Below are positions 1 through 6,593 of a stretch of 22,998 nucleotides of DNA, one piece after another. Origin of the DNA: CAZDXB01 sp964509335 (GTDB lineage: Bacteria; Bacteroidota; Ignavibacteria; Kapaibacteriales; UBA2268). The notes under the pieces were generated by a model. That model had not been told where the DNA came from. It searched no databases and was given only the letters and a program-made list of their open reading frames with translations. How positions within the stretch are numbered: the stretch's first letter is position 1; each line of letters opens with the position of its first letter. The stretch covers positions 1-22,998 of the forward strand of contig CAZDXB010000038.1 in the NCBI GenBank assembly GCA_964509335.1, given 5' to 3'. Made by a program: the position numbers and the translations under genes.

Positions 1-1020
1 ACCGGCGAAGGCGTCCAACCGCGACTGGAAGTGTTAAGCGATATTATTGATTTCGGCAAAGTAAAAGTAGGGAATCATAGAGATACGCTACAGGCGGCTA
101 CGATTAAAAATATTGGAACGTCGCCTTTGAATATTGCAAATACAAACCACGGCGGACCTAACGACGAGGATTTTACGACGATTGCCGGAGGCGGAGCTTT
201 CTCTCTTCAAGCCGGCGACACTTGTAAAATGGATTTAAGATTCGAGCCGAGCGAAGCCGGTAGGACTAGCGGCGTCTTAGAATTTCATTACAGCGGCGTT
301 GGCAGTCCGGCTATAGTTCAACTATATGGGGAAGTATTATTTGCCGGCGAAGCGTCAGCGACCTTACAAACTATATCTATAGAAGCCGAACCCGGCGACG
401 AAATCGAAGTTTCGATAATATTAAAGAATAAAGAAAATTTAGAATTAGCGGGCGTTACAAGTTTGAAAACGGATTTAAGTTTTAATTCAACTCTGTTAGC
501 GCCTTTAGAATACCAATCGCAAAATATAGACCAAACTACGGCTAAAATAACGCTGGACAATCTACCAGTCGATATAAACGAAGACGAGACGTTAACCAAA
601 GTTCGCTTCAAGGTCGGACTTGGAAACGCCGAGGAGTGCGATTTGACGCTATCGAACGCCGAAGCGGTCGGCGGGACGGCGGATATAACAACAATTAACG
701 GACATTTCCGCTTGCTCGGAATTTGCCGTGAAGGCGGCGACCGGCTTATTAATCCAAACGACAGAGTTCAACTAAATATATCGCCGAATCCGAGCGACGA
801 AGCAATAAGAATTAAATTCAATTTAATTGAAAAAGGAAAGACGGAAATAAGACTTGTGAACGTTTTAGGCGAAACGGTAAAGACGAAAACAATCGCCAAT
901 CCCAAGAGCGGATTAGGCGAAGCGATATTTGAGACGAGCGAATTGCCGCAAGGGATTTATTATATTATATTGAGGACGCCGACGGTGGTGAAGTCGAGGG
1001 CTGTGCAGGTTTTGAAGTAG
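1..1020 (+). CDS. T9SS-secreted protein, 3' end (5' truncated by window)
   Basis: The reading frame is open from base 1, so the gene begins upstream and only the last 339 residues are seen. Three parts can be read. At about 31-330 there is an immunoglobulin-like ASH/HYDIN or choice-of-anchor type segment, with a DFGKVKVG start and the TIKNIGTSPL pattern. At about 346-705 there is a beta-rich segment that resembles a cohesin-type domain (EPGDEIEVSIILKN). At about 772-1017 there is a type A T9SS C-terminal sorting domain, with an ISPNPS start, an LVNVLGE core and a GIYYIILRT ending before KSRAVQVLK. Such domains direct export across the outer membrane by the Por/type IX system and are removed on anchoring. 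The catalytic or binding role of the protein cannot be told, because the N-terminal part is missing. The sorting domain call is strong; the middle domain assignment is tentative. Confidence 0.85.
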   Translation, partial: TGEGVQPRLEVLSDIIDFGKVKVGNHRDTLQAATIKNIGTSPLNIANTNHGGPNDEDFTTIAGGGAFSLQAGDTCKMDLRFEPSEAGRTSGVLEFHYSGVGSPAIVQLYGEVLFAGEASATLQTISIEAEPGDEIEVSIILKNKENLELAGVTSLKTDLSFNSTLLAPLEYQSQNIDQTTAKITLDNLPVDINEDETLTKVRFKVGLGNAEECDLTLSNAEAVGGTADITTINGHFRLLGICREGGDRLINPNDRVQLNISPNPSDEAIRIKFNLIEKGKTEIRLVNVLGETVKTKTIANPKSGLGEAIFETSELPQGIYYIILRTPTVVKSRAVQVLK

Positions 1021-1029
1021 GAATGTGTG

Positions 1030-1142
1030 ATTTCCCCCTCCTTACAAAACTCCGATTTTGTAAGGATGAACGCTTTTCAGCGAATCAAAGCGGAGCTTTT
1101 CTGAGATTGTCCTCGCCAAATCGGAGTTTGGCGAGGAGGGTA
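1030..1142. repeat. Composite hairpin repeat, unit A
   Basis: The unit has two hairpins joined by a spacer. The first (1039-1066) has left arm TCCTTACAAAA, loop CTCCGA and a fully complementary right arm. The second (1111-1136) has left arm CCTCGCCAAA, loop TCGGAG and a complementary right arm. The spacer holds a weaker inverted repeat, CGCTTT...AAAGCG. The two loops are reverse complements of each other. The unit sits just after the T9SS gene stop. No long T-run follows, so it is not a typical terminator. It is copied as unit B. Confidence 0.85.
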
Positions 1143-1195
1143 AGGGAAAAGACGACTGTATATGTCATTGCTTCCACACAAAATGAAAGATATTT

Positions 1196-1342
1196 CCCCC
1201 TCCTTACAAAACTCCGATTTTGTAAGGATTTTCCTATCTCCCTCCAAAATTGGAACTTCGTAATAAGGGACGCTTTTCCGCGAATCAAAGCGGAGATTTT
1301 CTGAGATTGTCCTCGCCAAATCGGAGTTTGGCGAGGAGGGTA
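1196..1342. repeat. Composite hairpin repeat, unit B (with extra hairpin inserted)
   Basis: This is a near-identical copy of unit A. Hairpins lie at 1201-1228 (TCCTTACAAAA arms, CTCCGA loop) and 1311-1336 (CCTCGCCAAA arms, TCGGAG loop), with the same CGCTTTT...CAAAGCGGAG spacer. It differs by about 40 extra bases (1229-1270) that contain a decayed third inverted repeat (1239-1270, outer arms TCCCT and AGGGA). Together units A and B account for most of the 480-bp gene-free stretch 1021-1500. I see nothing clear in 1143-1195. Confidence 0.85.
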
Positions 1343-1372
1343 AAAATTGGAGTTTACAGAGGAAATGGTTCC

Positions 1373-1405
1373 ACTCATCCGATGACTGGAAGTCGTCGGA
1401 TGAGT
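1373..1405. repeat. 15-bp-stem hairpin upstream of lipoprotein gene
   Basis: Left arm ACTCATCCGATGACT, 3-nt loop GGA and right arm AGTCGTCGGATGAGT form a 15-bp stem with one G-T pair. No T-tract follows on either strand, so it is not an obvious terminator. The arms differ from the other hairpins in the window, but the AC/CT-loop-AG/GT centre resembles that of the 14329 hairpin. The remaining 1406-1500 is AT-rich leader DNA of the next gene. Confidence 0.75.
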
Positions 1406-1500
1406 TTGATATTTAGTTATATGCTGGATATTTTATTTTGCTTAAATTCGCGTTTGAAGTTTGAAAACTACTTTTATTATAAATAAGAAAAGAGGCTTTT

Positions 1501-2730
1501 ATGAAGAGAATTGGCATTTTTGCGGCGGCGGCGTTGTTTGTTTTTCTCGTTTCCTGTTCCGAACAAGAGACCGAGAAATCGCCTTTTGAAGAGGAATATC
1601 TAATCGTGAGAAAAGAGATTGTCGAGCGATTTAAAAATTCGAATATTGTCGAAAAGGAAATTGTCAAATACCATTACGACAGCGAGACGGACTTTTTCTG
1701 GAAAAAAGCGGTTTACAAAAGCGATAGCGGCGACGTTAGCAAAACGGTTTATCGCGAATTTCAAAAAGAGGGGAGACTGCCCGTAAAAGAATATATCGTT
1801 GAATTCGGAACGGACACCACCGAATCGCGCGCTTTGAAATACTCGATGGAGAATTTCGAACCGCTTGAGAGAACAACTTACTCGGGAAAAATCGAAGACG
1901 GGAAAAAAAGTAAATATGAGAAGTGGAATTACGACGACAATGGATATTTGACGTCCAAGGAAATCGTCAAATATTCGACCAAGCCCGGTTTTATGAACGA
2001 AGATAGTACAAGCGTTGTTCTCGAATACAAATTGAGAACGTTTCCAAGAGCTCAAGATAAACCTAAAGGCGAATATTTGCCCTTTTATTTGATTGAAAGT
2101 TTAAAGAAATACGCGACCGGCGGAGAAAACAAAGGCAAGTTGATTGCCGAGGAAAATACGAATTTCAACGAGTTTGGATTTCCCACGCATAGAACGACTA
2201 CCGACCCCGATTGCGAGAGCGGCGCAAAGGAAGAATGGTTCAAAGCGGAGACGGATTCCGACGGAAGATTGGAATCTTTAACTTCCTATGCTGATAAGGA
2301 GTTGACGAAGTTTACCGAAAAGAATTCGCAGTATTTGTTTGAATACGACGACAACGGTTGGGTGAGCCAAATCGACGAATATAAATACGACTCGGAGGAA
2401 GAGGAATTTGTTCTTTTACATGATTTGGCGGCTTTCAAATGGATAAAACCGGCGGTTGACGGCAGGCATAGTTTCATCGATTACGAATTGACCAACGAAC
2501 ATTACTGCTTCCATTCCCACAGGCATTCTATGAAAATCAAGAAAATCACAAAATTCGACGAAGTGGGCGAGAAGGTCGTCGAAGAACATTTCGGTTTTTA
2601 TAAGGGCGAATACGATTCTCAAGAAATTGAATTAAAGTTGAGAAAGCGCACTACATATTTTTACGATAAGTTTGAAAAGAAAGACGGCGCCGGCGTTTTA
2701 AAGAAGAACAAGAAAATCGAGACCAGATAA
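1501..2730 (+). CDS. Lipoprotein with YD-like repeats, function unknown
   Basis: A 409-residue protein opens with a lipoprotein signal: a basic start, the hydrophobic stretch AAAALFVFLV, and Cys19 in the context LVSC-S. It is therefore likely lipidated and held on the envelope. The mature part is acidic and hydrophilic and carries repeated phrases of the type Y/F-D-x-x-G-x-x-x-x-x-x-x-Y, such as YDDNGYLTSKEIVKY near residue 143, TDSDGRLESLTSY near 250 and YDDNGWVSQIDEY near 282. These resemble the beta-strand YD units of RHS-type and other Bacteroidota surface lipoproteins. AGAGG lies 5 bp before the ATG. It converges on ribD with a single base between the two stop codons. I do not recognise a specific family. 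Confidence 0.85.
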   Translation: MKRIGIFAAAALFVFLVSCSEQETEKSPFEEEYLIVRKEIVERFKNSNIVEKEIVKYHYDSETDFFWKKAVYKSDSGDVSKTVYREFQKEGRLPVKEYIVEFGTDTTESRALKYSMENFEPLERTTYSGKIEDGKKSKYEKWNYDDNGYLTSKEIVKYSTKPGFMNEDSTSVVLEYKLRTFPRAQDKPKGEYLPFYLIESLKKYATGGENKGKLIAEENTNFNEFGFPTHRTTTDPDCESGAKEEWFKAETDSDGRLESLTSYADKELTKFTEKNSQYLFEYDDNGWVSQIDEYKYDSEEEEFVLLHDLAAFKWIKPAVDGRHSFIDYELTNEHYCFHSHRHSMKIKKITKFDEVGEKVVEEHFGFYKGEYDSQEIELKLRKRTTYFYDKFEKKDGAGVLKKNKKIETR

Positions 2731-2731
2731 A

Positions 2732-3826
2732 TTAGCTTTTTAGGCATATTATTTCTAAATCCCGTCCGCTTTGATTCGTTTTGCGATATTCGAAGCGGAC
2801 GGCTTCTTTTAGGGCGTTTATTCTGAATTTCTCGAACGGGCTTTTCCCTTCGCCGATTATAATTGGAGCGAGGTATAGTCTTAATTCGTCTATTAGATTG
2901 TATTTTAAAAAGCAAGAAAGTATTTCCGCTCCGCCTTCGACCATAATCGAGCCGATTGAATATTGTTTATATAGGAGTTTTAACGCGAGTTCGAGGTTGA
3001 TTTTGCCGTCTTTGGCTGTTTCTACTGGAAGGATTTTCGCGCCCGCTTTCTTTAGCTCGTCGGCTTTTTTGGTTTTCGCCGTTTCTATCGAACAGCAAAT
3101 GATTGTATCGGTTTCTTTTGAGCTTTTTATTATTCCTAAATCCGCTGGAATTTCCAAATTTGTGGCGAGAAGTATTTTCTTGGGATTTCTTCCTTCCGCC
3201 AAGCGCGCCGTGAGTCGCGGATTGTCTTTTAGCGCGGTTTTTTTGCCTATTAAAACGGCGTCTGCTATTGTTCGTAGCTCGTGGCTTCTTTTCCGGCTTT
3301 CCTCGCAACTTATCCATTGGGACTCGCCGCCGAACGTTTCAATACGACCGTCCAGCGATTGAGCGATTTTTACTATTATATACGGCGCTTCGGAGACTAT
3401 GTGCTTGATAAAAAATCTGTTCAGGTAGCGCGCTTGTTCTTCCATTACGCCCGTTTCAACTTCAACGCCGGCGCGTCTTAATTTTTCTACGCCCCTGCCG
3501 GCGACAAGCGGGTTAGGGTCTTTCATAGCGATTACGACTCTGGAGATTTTCTTTTCGATAATTAAATCGGCGCAGGGGGGCGTTTTGCCGCGATGGGAGC
3601 AAGGCTCCAAGTTCAAAACCATTGTAGTTCCGCGCAAGTCGCGCTCGGCGGCGTTTTTTATCGCGTTTACTTCCGCGTGAGCTTCGCCGAACTTTTTATG
3701 CCAGCCTTCCGAAATTAATTCGCCGTCTTTTATAATAACCGCGCCGACTAATGGGTTGGGGCTTACTTTTCCTTGTCCTTTTTTCGCCAATTCCAAGGCT
3801 CGTTTCATCGCTTGCGTTTCGGTCAT
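2732..3826 (-). CDS. ribD: Bifunctional riboflavin biosynthesis protein RibD
   Basis: RibD catalyses two successive cytoplasmic steps of riboflavin synthesis: deamination of the 2,5-diaminopyrimidinone phosphate, then NADPH-dependent reduction of the ribose side chain. At 364 residues the protein has the usual length of the fused enzyme. The N-terminal zinc deaminase shows SPNPLVGAV (22-30), HAE (50-52) and PCSHRGKTPPC (75-85, with the Cys76 and Cys85 ligands). The C-terminal reductase shows KIAQSLDGRI (153-162), DAVLIG (189-194), DNPRLTAR (201-208) and a later VEGGAE nucleotide-site motif. The start codon follows the upstream lipoprotein stop by one base (TGA-T-ATG), which implies translational coupling. 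No other rib genes are nearby, so this copy is not in a rib operon within the window. Confidence 0.96.
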   Translation of the reverse strand: MTETQAMKRALELAKKGQGKVSPNPLVGAVIIKDGELISEGWHKKFGEAHAEVNAIKNAAERDLRGTTMVLNLEPCSHRGKTPPCADLIIEKKISRVVIAMKDPNPLVAGRGVEKLRRAGVEVETGVMEEQARYLNRFFIKHIVSEAPYIIVKIAQSLDGRIETFGGESQWISCEESRKRSHELRTIADAVLIGKKTALKDNPRLTARLAEGRNPKKILLATNLEIPADLGIIKSSKETDTIICCSIETAKTKKADELKKAGAKILPVETAKDGKINLELALKLLYKQYSIGSIMVEGGAEILSCFLKYNLIDELRLYLAPIIIGEGKSPFEKFRINALKEAVRFEYRKTNQSGRDLEIICLKS

Positions 3827-3827
3827 A

Positions 3828-4616
3828 TCATAACTCCATCTTTATTTGAACGACGTATTTTTCGGGATTGGCTGGAATAATTAATTGCGCCGTATATTCG
3901 CCGCTTTCGGGCGGATTTTTCCACAAGACCGAGTATTCGTAGAACTCGCCGATTGCTTCGGGATAAACGGGCGTTATTACTTGCATAAAGTTCAATCCTT
4001 CGCTGGAATTCCAGACGGTTTTCCCTTTGAAATTTCTGACTATAACGCGCAACTTTTCGGAATCGGGTAGATATTCGTCTTTTGTTTTATTTCTAACGGC
4101 GAAAAGCCCGATTTTTAAATTGCCGCTTTCGTTTTTTTCTATTATCGGATATAGGTTTAAAGCGTCTTCCGGGGCGATTTCCGCCGCGTCGAAACTTTTT
4201 GTTAGCGTCTTTGAGCCGTCGAGCGTCATTTTTAATTTATAGTCGCAATTCGATATTTCGGTTTTTTGAGCGCTTTCGTAGCCGGCTCTTCCGAACAACA
4301 GCGTCTTCGAGTCGGCGAAGGCGACCGGCTCGCCGGCGATTGTTAAATCGACGTTTAGTTCCTCTGTTTTATCGCTTTTCTCTTTGTTTTTAATGATTGT
4401 CTCGGCTTTTTCAATTGATTGAAAGAAGTCGTAGGCTTTTTGCTTGTCTCCGTCGTCTGTCAGGATAAAATATATATCGCCGCCGGTTTCGTTTGGGATA
4501 ATAACTAATCTTTCCGACAGCCGAGGCGTTTCGGATTTGGGCTTGTCCTTTGCGGGCGGAGAGGCGCAAGAGCATAGCAAAAGAATGGTTGCAAGCTGGA
4601 CGAGTAAAGTTTTCAT
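3828..4616 (-). CDS. Lipoprotein with possible BsuPI-like C-terminal domain
   Basis: A 262-residue protein starts with a lipoprotein signal (LVQLATILLLCSC-A, modified Cys17) followed by a Lys/Pro/Ser-rich linker. The middle (about 35-140) is mixed alpha/beta with no family I recognise. The C-terminal 100 residues (RVIVRNFKGKTVWNSSE, then a GEFYEYSVLWKN stretch and SGEYTAQLII) have the strand order and G-x-Y-T ending of the BsuPI-type beta-sandwich. That domain is common in bacterial lipoproteins and is named after a Bacillus proteinase inhibitor. This domain call is tentative. The gene is the first of a two-gene unit with ribD, whose ATG follows this stop by one base. It diverges from the isochorismatase gene across about 100 bp of AT-rich DNA. 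Confidence 0.85.
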   Translation of the reverse strand: MKTLLVQLATILLLCSCASPPAKDKPKSETPRLSERLVIIPNETGGDIYFILTDDGDKQKAYDFFQSIEKAETIIKNKEKSDKTEELNVDLTIAGEPVAFADSKTLLFGRAGYESAQKTEISNCDYKLKMTLDGSKTLTKSFDAAEIAPEDALNLYPIIEKNESGNLKIGLFAVRNKTKDEYLPDSEKLRVIVRNFKGKTVWNSSEGLNFMQVITPVYPEAIGEFYEYSVLWKNPPESGEYTAQLIIPANPEKYVVQIKMEL

Positions 4617-4718
4617 TTCATAAATCCAATCGCTTATTTCAGAAATTTATAATTATTCTTAAATTTGCCTTTTACGAAAATAAGATTTTTTTAAGTATGA
4701 AATAGAAAGGAATAATCG

Positions 4719-5264
4719 ATGAGAATATTTAAAGAGTCGGCGGCGGCGATAACGGTGGACATTCAATCGAAGCTTTTTCCGTCCATAAGCGAGAAGGAGA
4801 AGGTCGAAGAGAACGCTAATAAACTAATAAAAGGGCTGAAAGTATTTGATATCCCGCTTATCGTAACGGAACAATACCCCGAAGGCATAGGTCCAACAAT
4901 AGATTCGGTTAAGAATGCTTTGGACGACGACTACCAGCCAATAGAGAAAACGGCTTTCAGTTGCTGTCAGTCCAAAGAAGTGATGAAGTTCCTCACCGAC
5001 TTCGACAAAACGCAAGTGATTTTATTCGGCATTGAAACGCACGTATGCGTGCTGCAGACCGCTCTCGATTTGCTCGAGCTGGGCGGTAATCCGGTAATCG
5101 TCGAGGACTGCGTTTCTTCCAGGCGTATGTACGATAAGGAAATAGCAATAGAGAGAATGCGACAGGAGGGAGCGATAATTACAACTTACGAATCTCTTTT
5201 ATTTGAGATTTGCCAAGAATCGAAAACGCCGGAATTCAAAGAGATATTGAAGATTGTGAAGTAG
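4719..5264 (+). CDS. Isochorismatase-family cysteine hydrolase
   Basis: A 181-residue cytoplasmic protein of typical family length. The catalytic triad of the family is visible: Asp14 in AITVDIQSK, Lys77 in IEKTAFSC, and the nucleophile Cys110 in GIETHVC. The motif TEQYPEGIGPT (50-60) is typical of the ISOC1/YcaC-like branch rather than of true siderophore isochorismatases. The natural substrate is unknown; members of this branch hydrolyse small amides or related bonds. AGAAAGG precedes the ATG at normal spacing. The gene converges on the SurA-like gene with 4 bp between stops and no terminator hairpin there. No functional partner is obvious next to it. Confidence 0.93.
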   Translation: MRIFKESAAAITVDIQSKLFPSISEKEKVEENANKLIKGLKVFDIPLIVTEQYPEGIGPTIDSVKNALDDDYQPIEKTAFSCCQSKEVMKFLTDFDKTQVILFGIETHVCVLQTALDLLELGGNPVIVEDCVSSRRMYDKEIAIERMRQEGAIITTYESLLFEICQESKTPEFKEILKIVK

Positions 5265-5268
5265 GAGT

Positions 5269-6588
5269 TTACTCTTTAATCTCCCAATAGATTTCGTCTC
5301 GCAATTGGCTTATCCATTCTTCGTATAGTTCGTATTGTTTGAATGTTTTGGCTTTTTGTTTGATGAAATCGTAGTCTTCTTTCAAATTAGCTTGGTGTTC
5401 GGGTATGACGCGCTTTTTATATAGTATATGAAAAGCCGGTTTGCTTGGGTCGGCGTTGTAAGATGTTGGGTCGGTAACGCCGCCTTCGGGCAATTCCATA
5501 ACTTGGCTTTTTATATTCGCCGGTATGTTGTTCTCCGTCATAGTTCCTAGTTTTCCGCCGAATCCGCGAGTCTCTTTTTCGTCGGAATATTTTTTCGCTA
5601 ACTCTTCGAAATCGGCGCCGTTCTCGACGCTGTCTTTTAAATTCGAAAGGAATTCTTTTGTTCCTTCCCTGTCTTCTTCGGAAACGCCGACTCTAAAGAG
5701 AATGTGCCTCACTAATACCGAGTCTTTATTTTTAGCTTGCGTTTGGATTATATGGTAGCCGAAAGGAGTTTCCACCGGTTGCGAAGTTGCTCCGGGAGCT
5801 AAATCGAACGCCGCTTTCTCGAATGCCGGCATTAGCCTGCCTTTTTCGACCCAACCGAGTTCTCCGCCGTCTTGAGCGGTGCCCGGGTCTTGGCTGTATC
5901 TTTTGGCGAATTCCGAAAAATTGCCTCCGCTAACTATTGAATCTCTGATTTTTTTAGCGAATTCATATAACTCTTCCTTGTCTTTCGCGTCGGTTCCAAC
6001 GTATTTTACTATATGATACAACTCGAATTGTTTAGGAATTTTCGGCAGCGAGTCCTTCATTTCTTCGTAAAATTCTTTTACTTCTCTCGGGGATATTTTT
6101 ACGTTGCTAAATTTTCGTTGTTGGATTTTTTTGCCAAGCAACTGTTTCTTTATTATGTCTCTATATTCGTATTGAATACGCGTCATCGACATCCCGTAAA
6201 CGTCTTCTATTCTTTTTACGGAGCCGTAGTAGGTAGTTAGCCTGTCTTTGAATTTCTTCCATTCGGCGTCGATTTCGTCCTCGCTTACTTCTATTGAATC
6301 TTCAATCGCTTTAGTAATAACGAGATTTTCGTCAATCATCGCGTCGAGCGTTTTTTTGCGAATTTCAGGGTTGTTGACGTCGATTCGAGGGTTTTGCTGT
6401 TTCAACATCGCCAGTTTTGCGTCGATTTCCGATTTCATTATTATCTCGTTGCCGACAACGGCGACAATCCTATCTAGGACTTTGTTTTTATCTTCTTGCG
6501 CCGTCGCTTTTTGAGGAGCGAGGATAAAAAACAACGCGATAACTGTAACGAAACAGCGTTTTATCAATATTTCAATTGTTTTAATCAT
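5269..6588 (-). CDS. surA: SurA-like periplasmic peptidyl-prolyl isomerase/chaperone
   Basis: A 439-residue exported folding factor, close to the length of E. coli SurA. An N-terminal signal peptide (hydrophobic FVTVIALFFILA, likely cleavage after ATA at residue 30) leads into a SurA-N-like helical region with VAVVGNEIIMKSEID (42-56). Two parvulin domains follow. The first, about 186-285, has FSEFAKRYSQDPG, GGELGWVEKGRLMPAFE and FGYHIIQ. The second, about 292-392, has VRHILF, FEELAKKYSDE, GGKLG and FHILYKKR. It is expected to isomerise X-Pro bonds and escort outer-membrane beta-barrels in the periplasm. It lies 5 bp after a second parvulin gene and is surely co-transcribed with it. The second domain is the more diverged, so it may be a chaperone module without strong isomerase activity. 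Confidence 0.92.
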   Translation of the reverse strand: MIKTIEILIKRCFVTVIALFFILAPQKATAQEDKNKVLDRIVAVVGNEIIMKSEIDAKLAMLKQQNPRIDVNNPEIRKKTLDAMIDENLVITKAIEDSIEVSEDEIDAEWKKFKDRLTTYYGSVKRIEDVYGMSMTRIQYEYRDIIKKQLLGKKIQQRKFSNVKISPREVKEFYEEMKDSLPKIPKQFELYHIVKYVGTDAKDKEELYEFAKKIRDSIVSGGNFSEFAKRYSQDPGTAQDGGELGWVEKGRLMPAFEKAAFDLAPGATSQPVETPFGYHIIQTQAKNKDSVLVRHILFRVGVSEEDREGTKEFLSNLKDSVENGADFEELAKKYSDEKETRGFGGKLGTMTENNIPANIKSQVMELPEGGVTDPTSYNADPSKPAFHILYKKRVIPEHQANLKEDYDFIKQKAKTFKQYELYEEWISQLRDEIYWEIKE

Positions 6589-6593
6589 ATATT

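Noticed and set aside
1373..1405. Rho-independent terminator
   Set aside because: The stem is strong, but no T-tract follows on either strand.
1023..1486. Small open reading frames of about 80-97 codons on both strands
   Set aside because: They run through the hairpin repeats, have no ribosome binding site of note, and their apparent similarity to each other comes only from the duplicated repeat.
4617..4718. Regulatory inverted repeat CTTATTT...AAATAAG in the divergent gap
   Set aside because: It is short, AT-only and widely spaced, so expected by chance in such AT-rich DNA.
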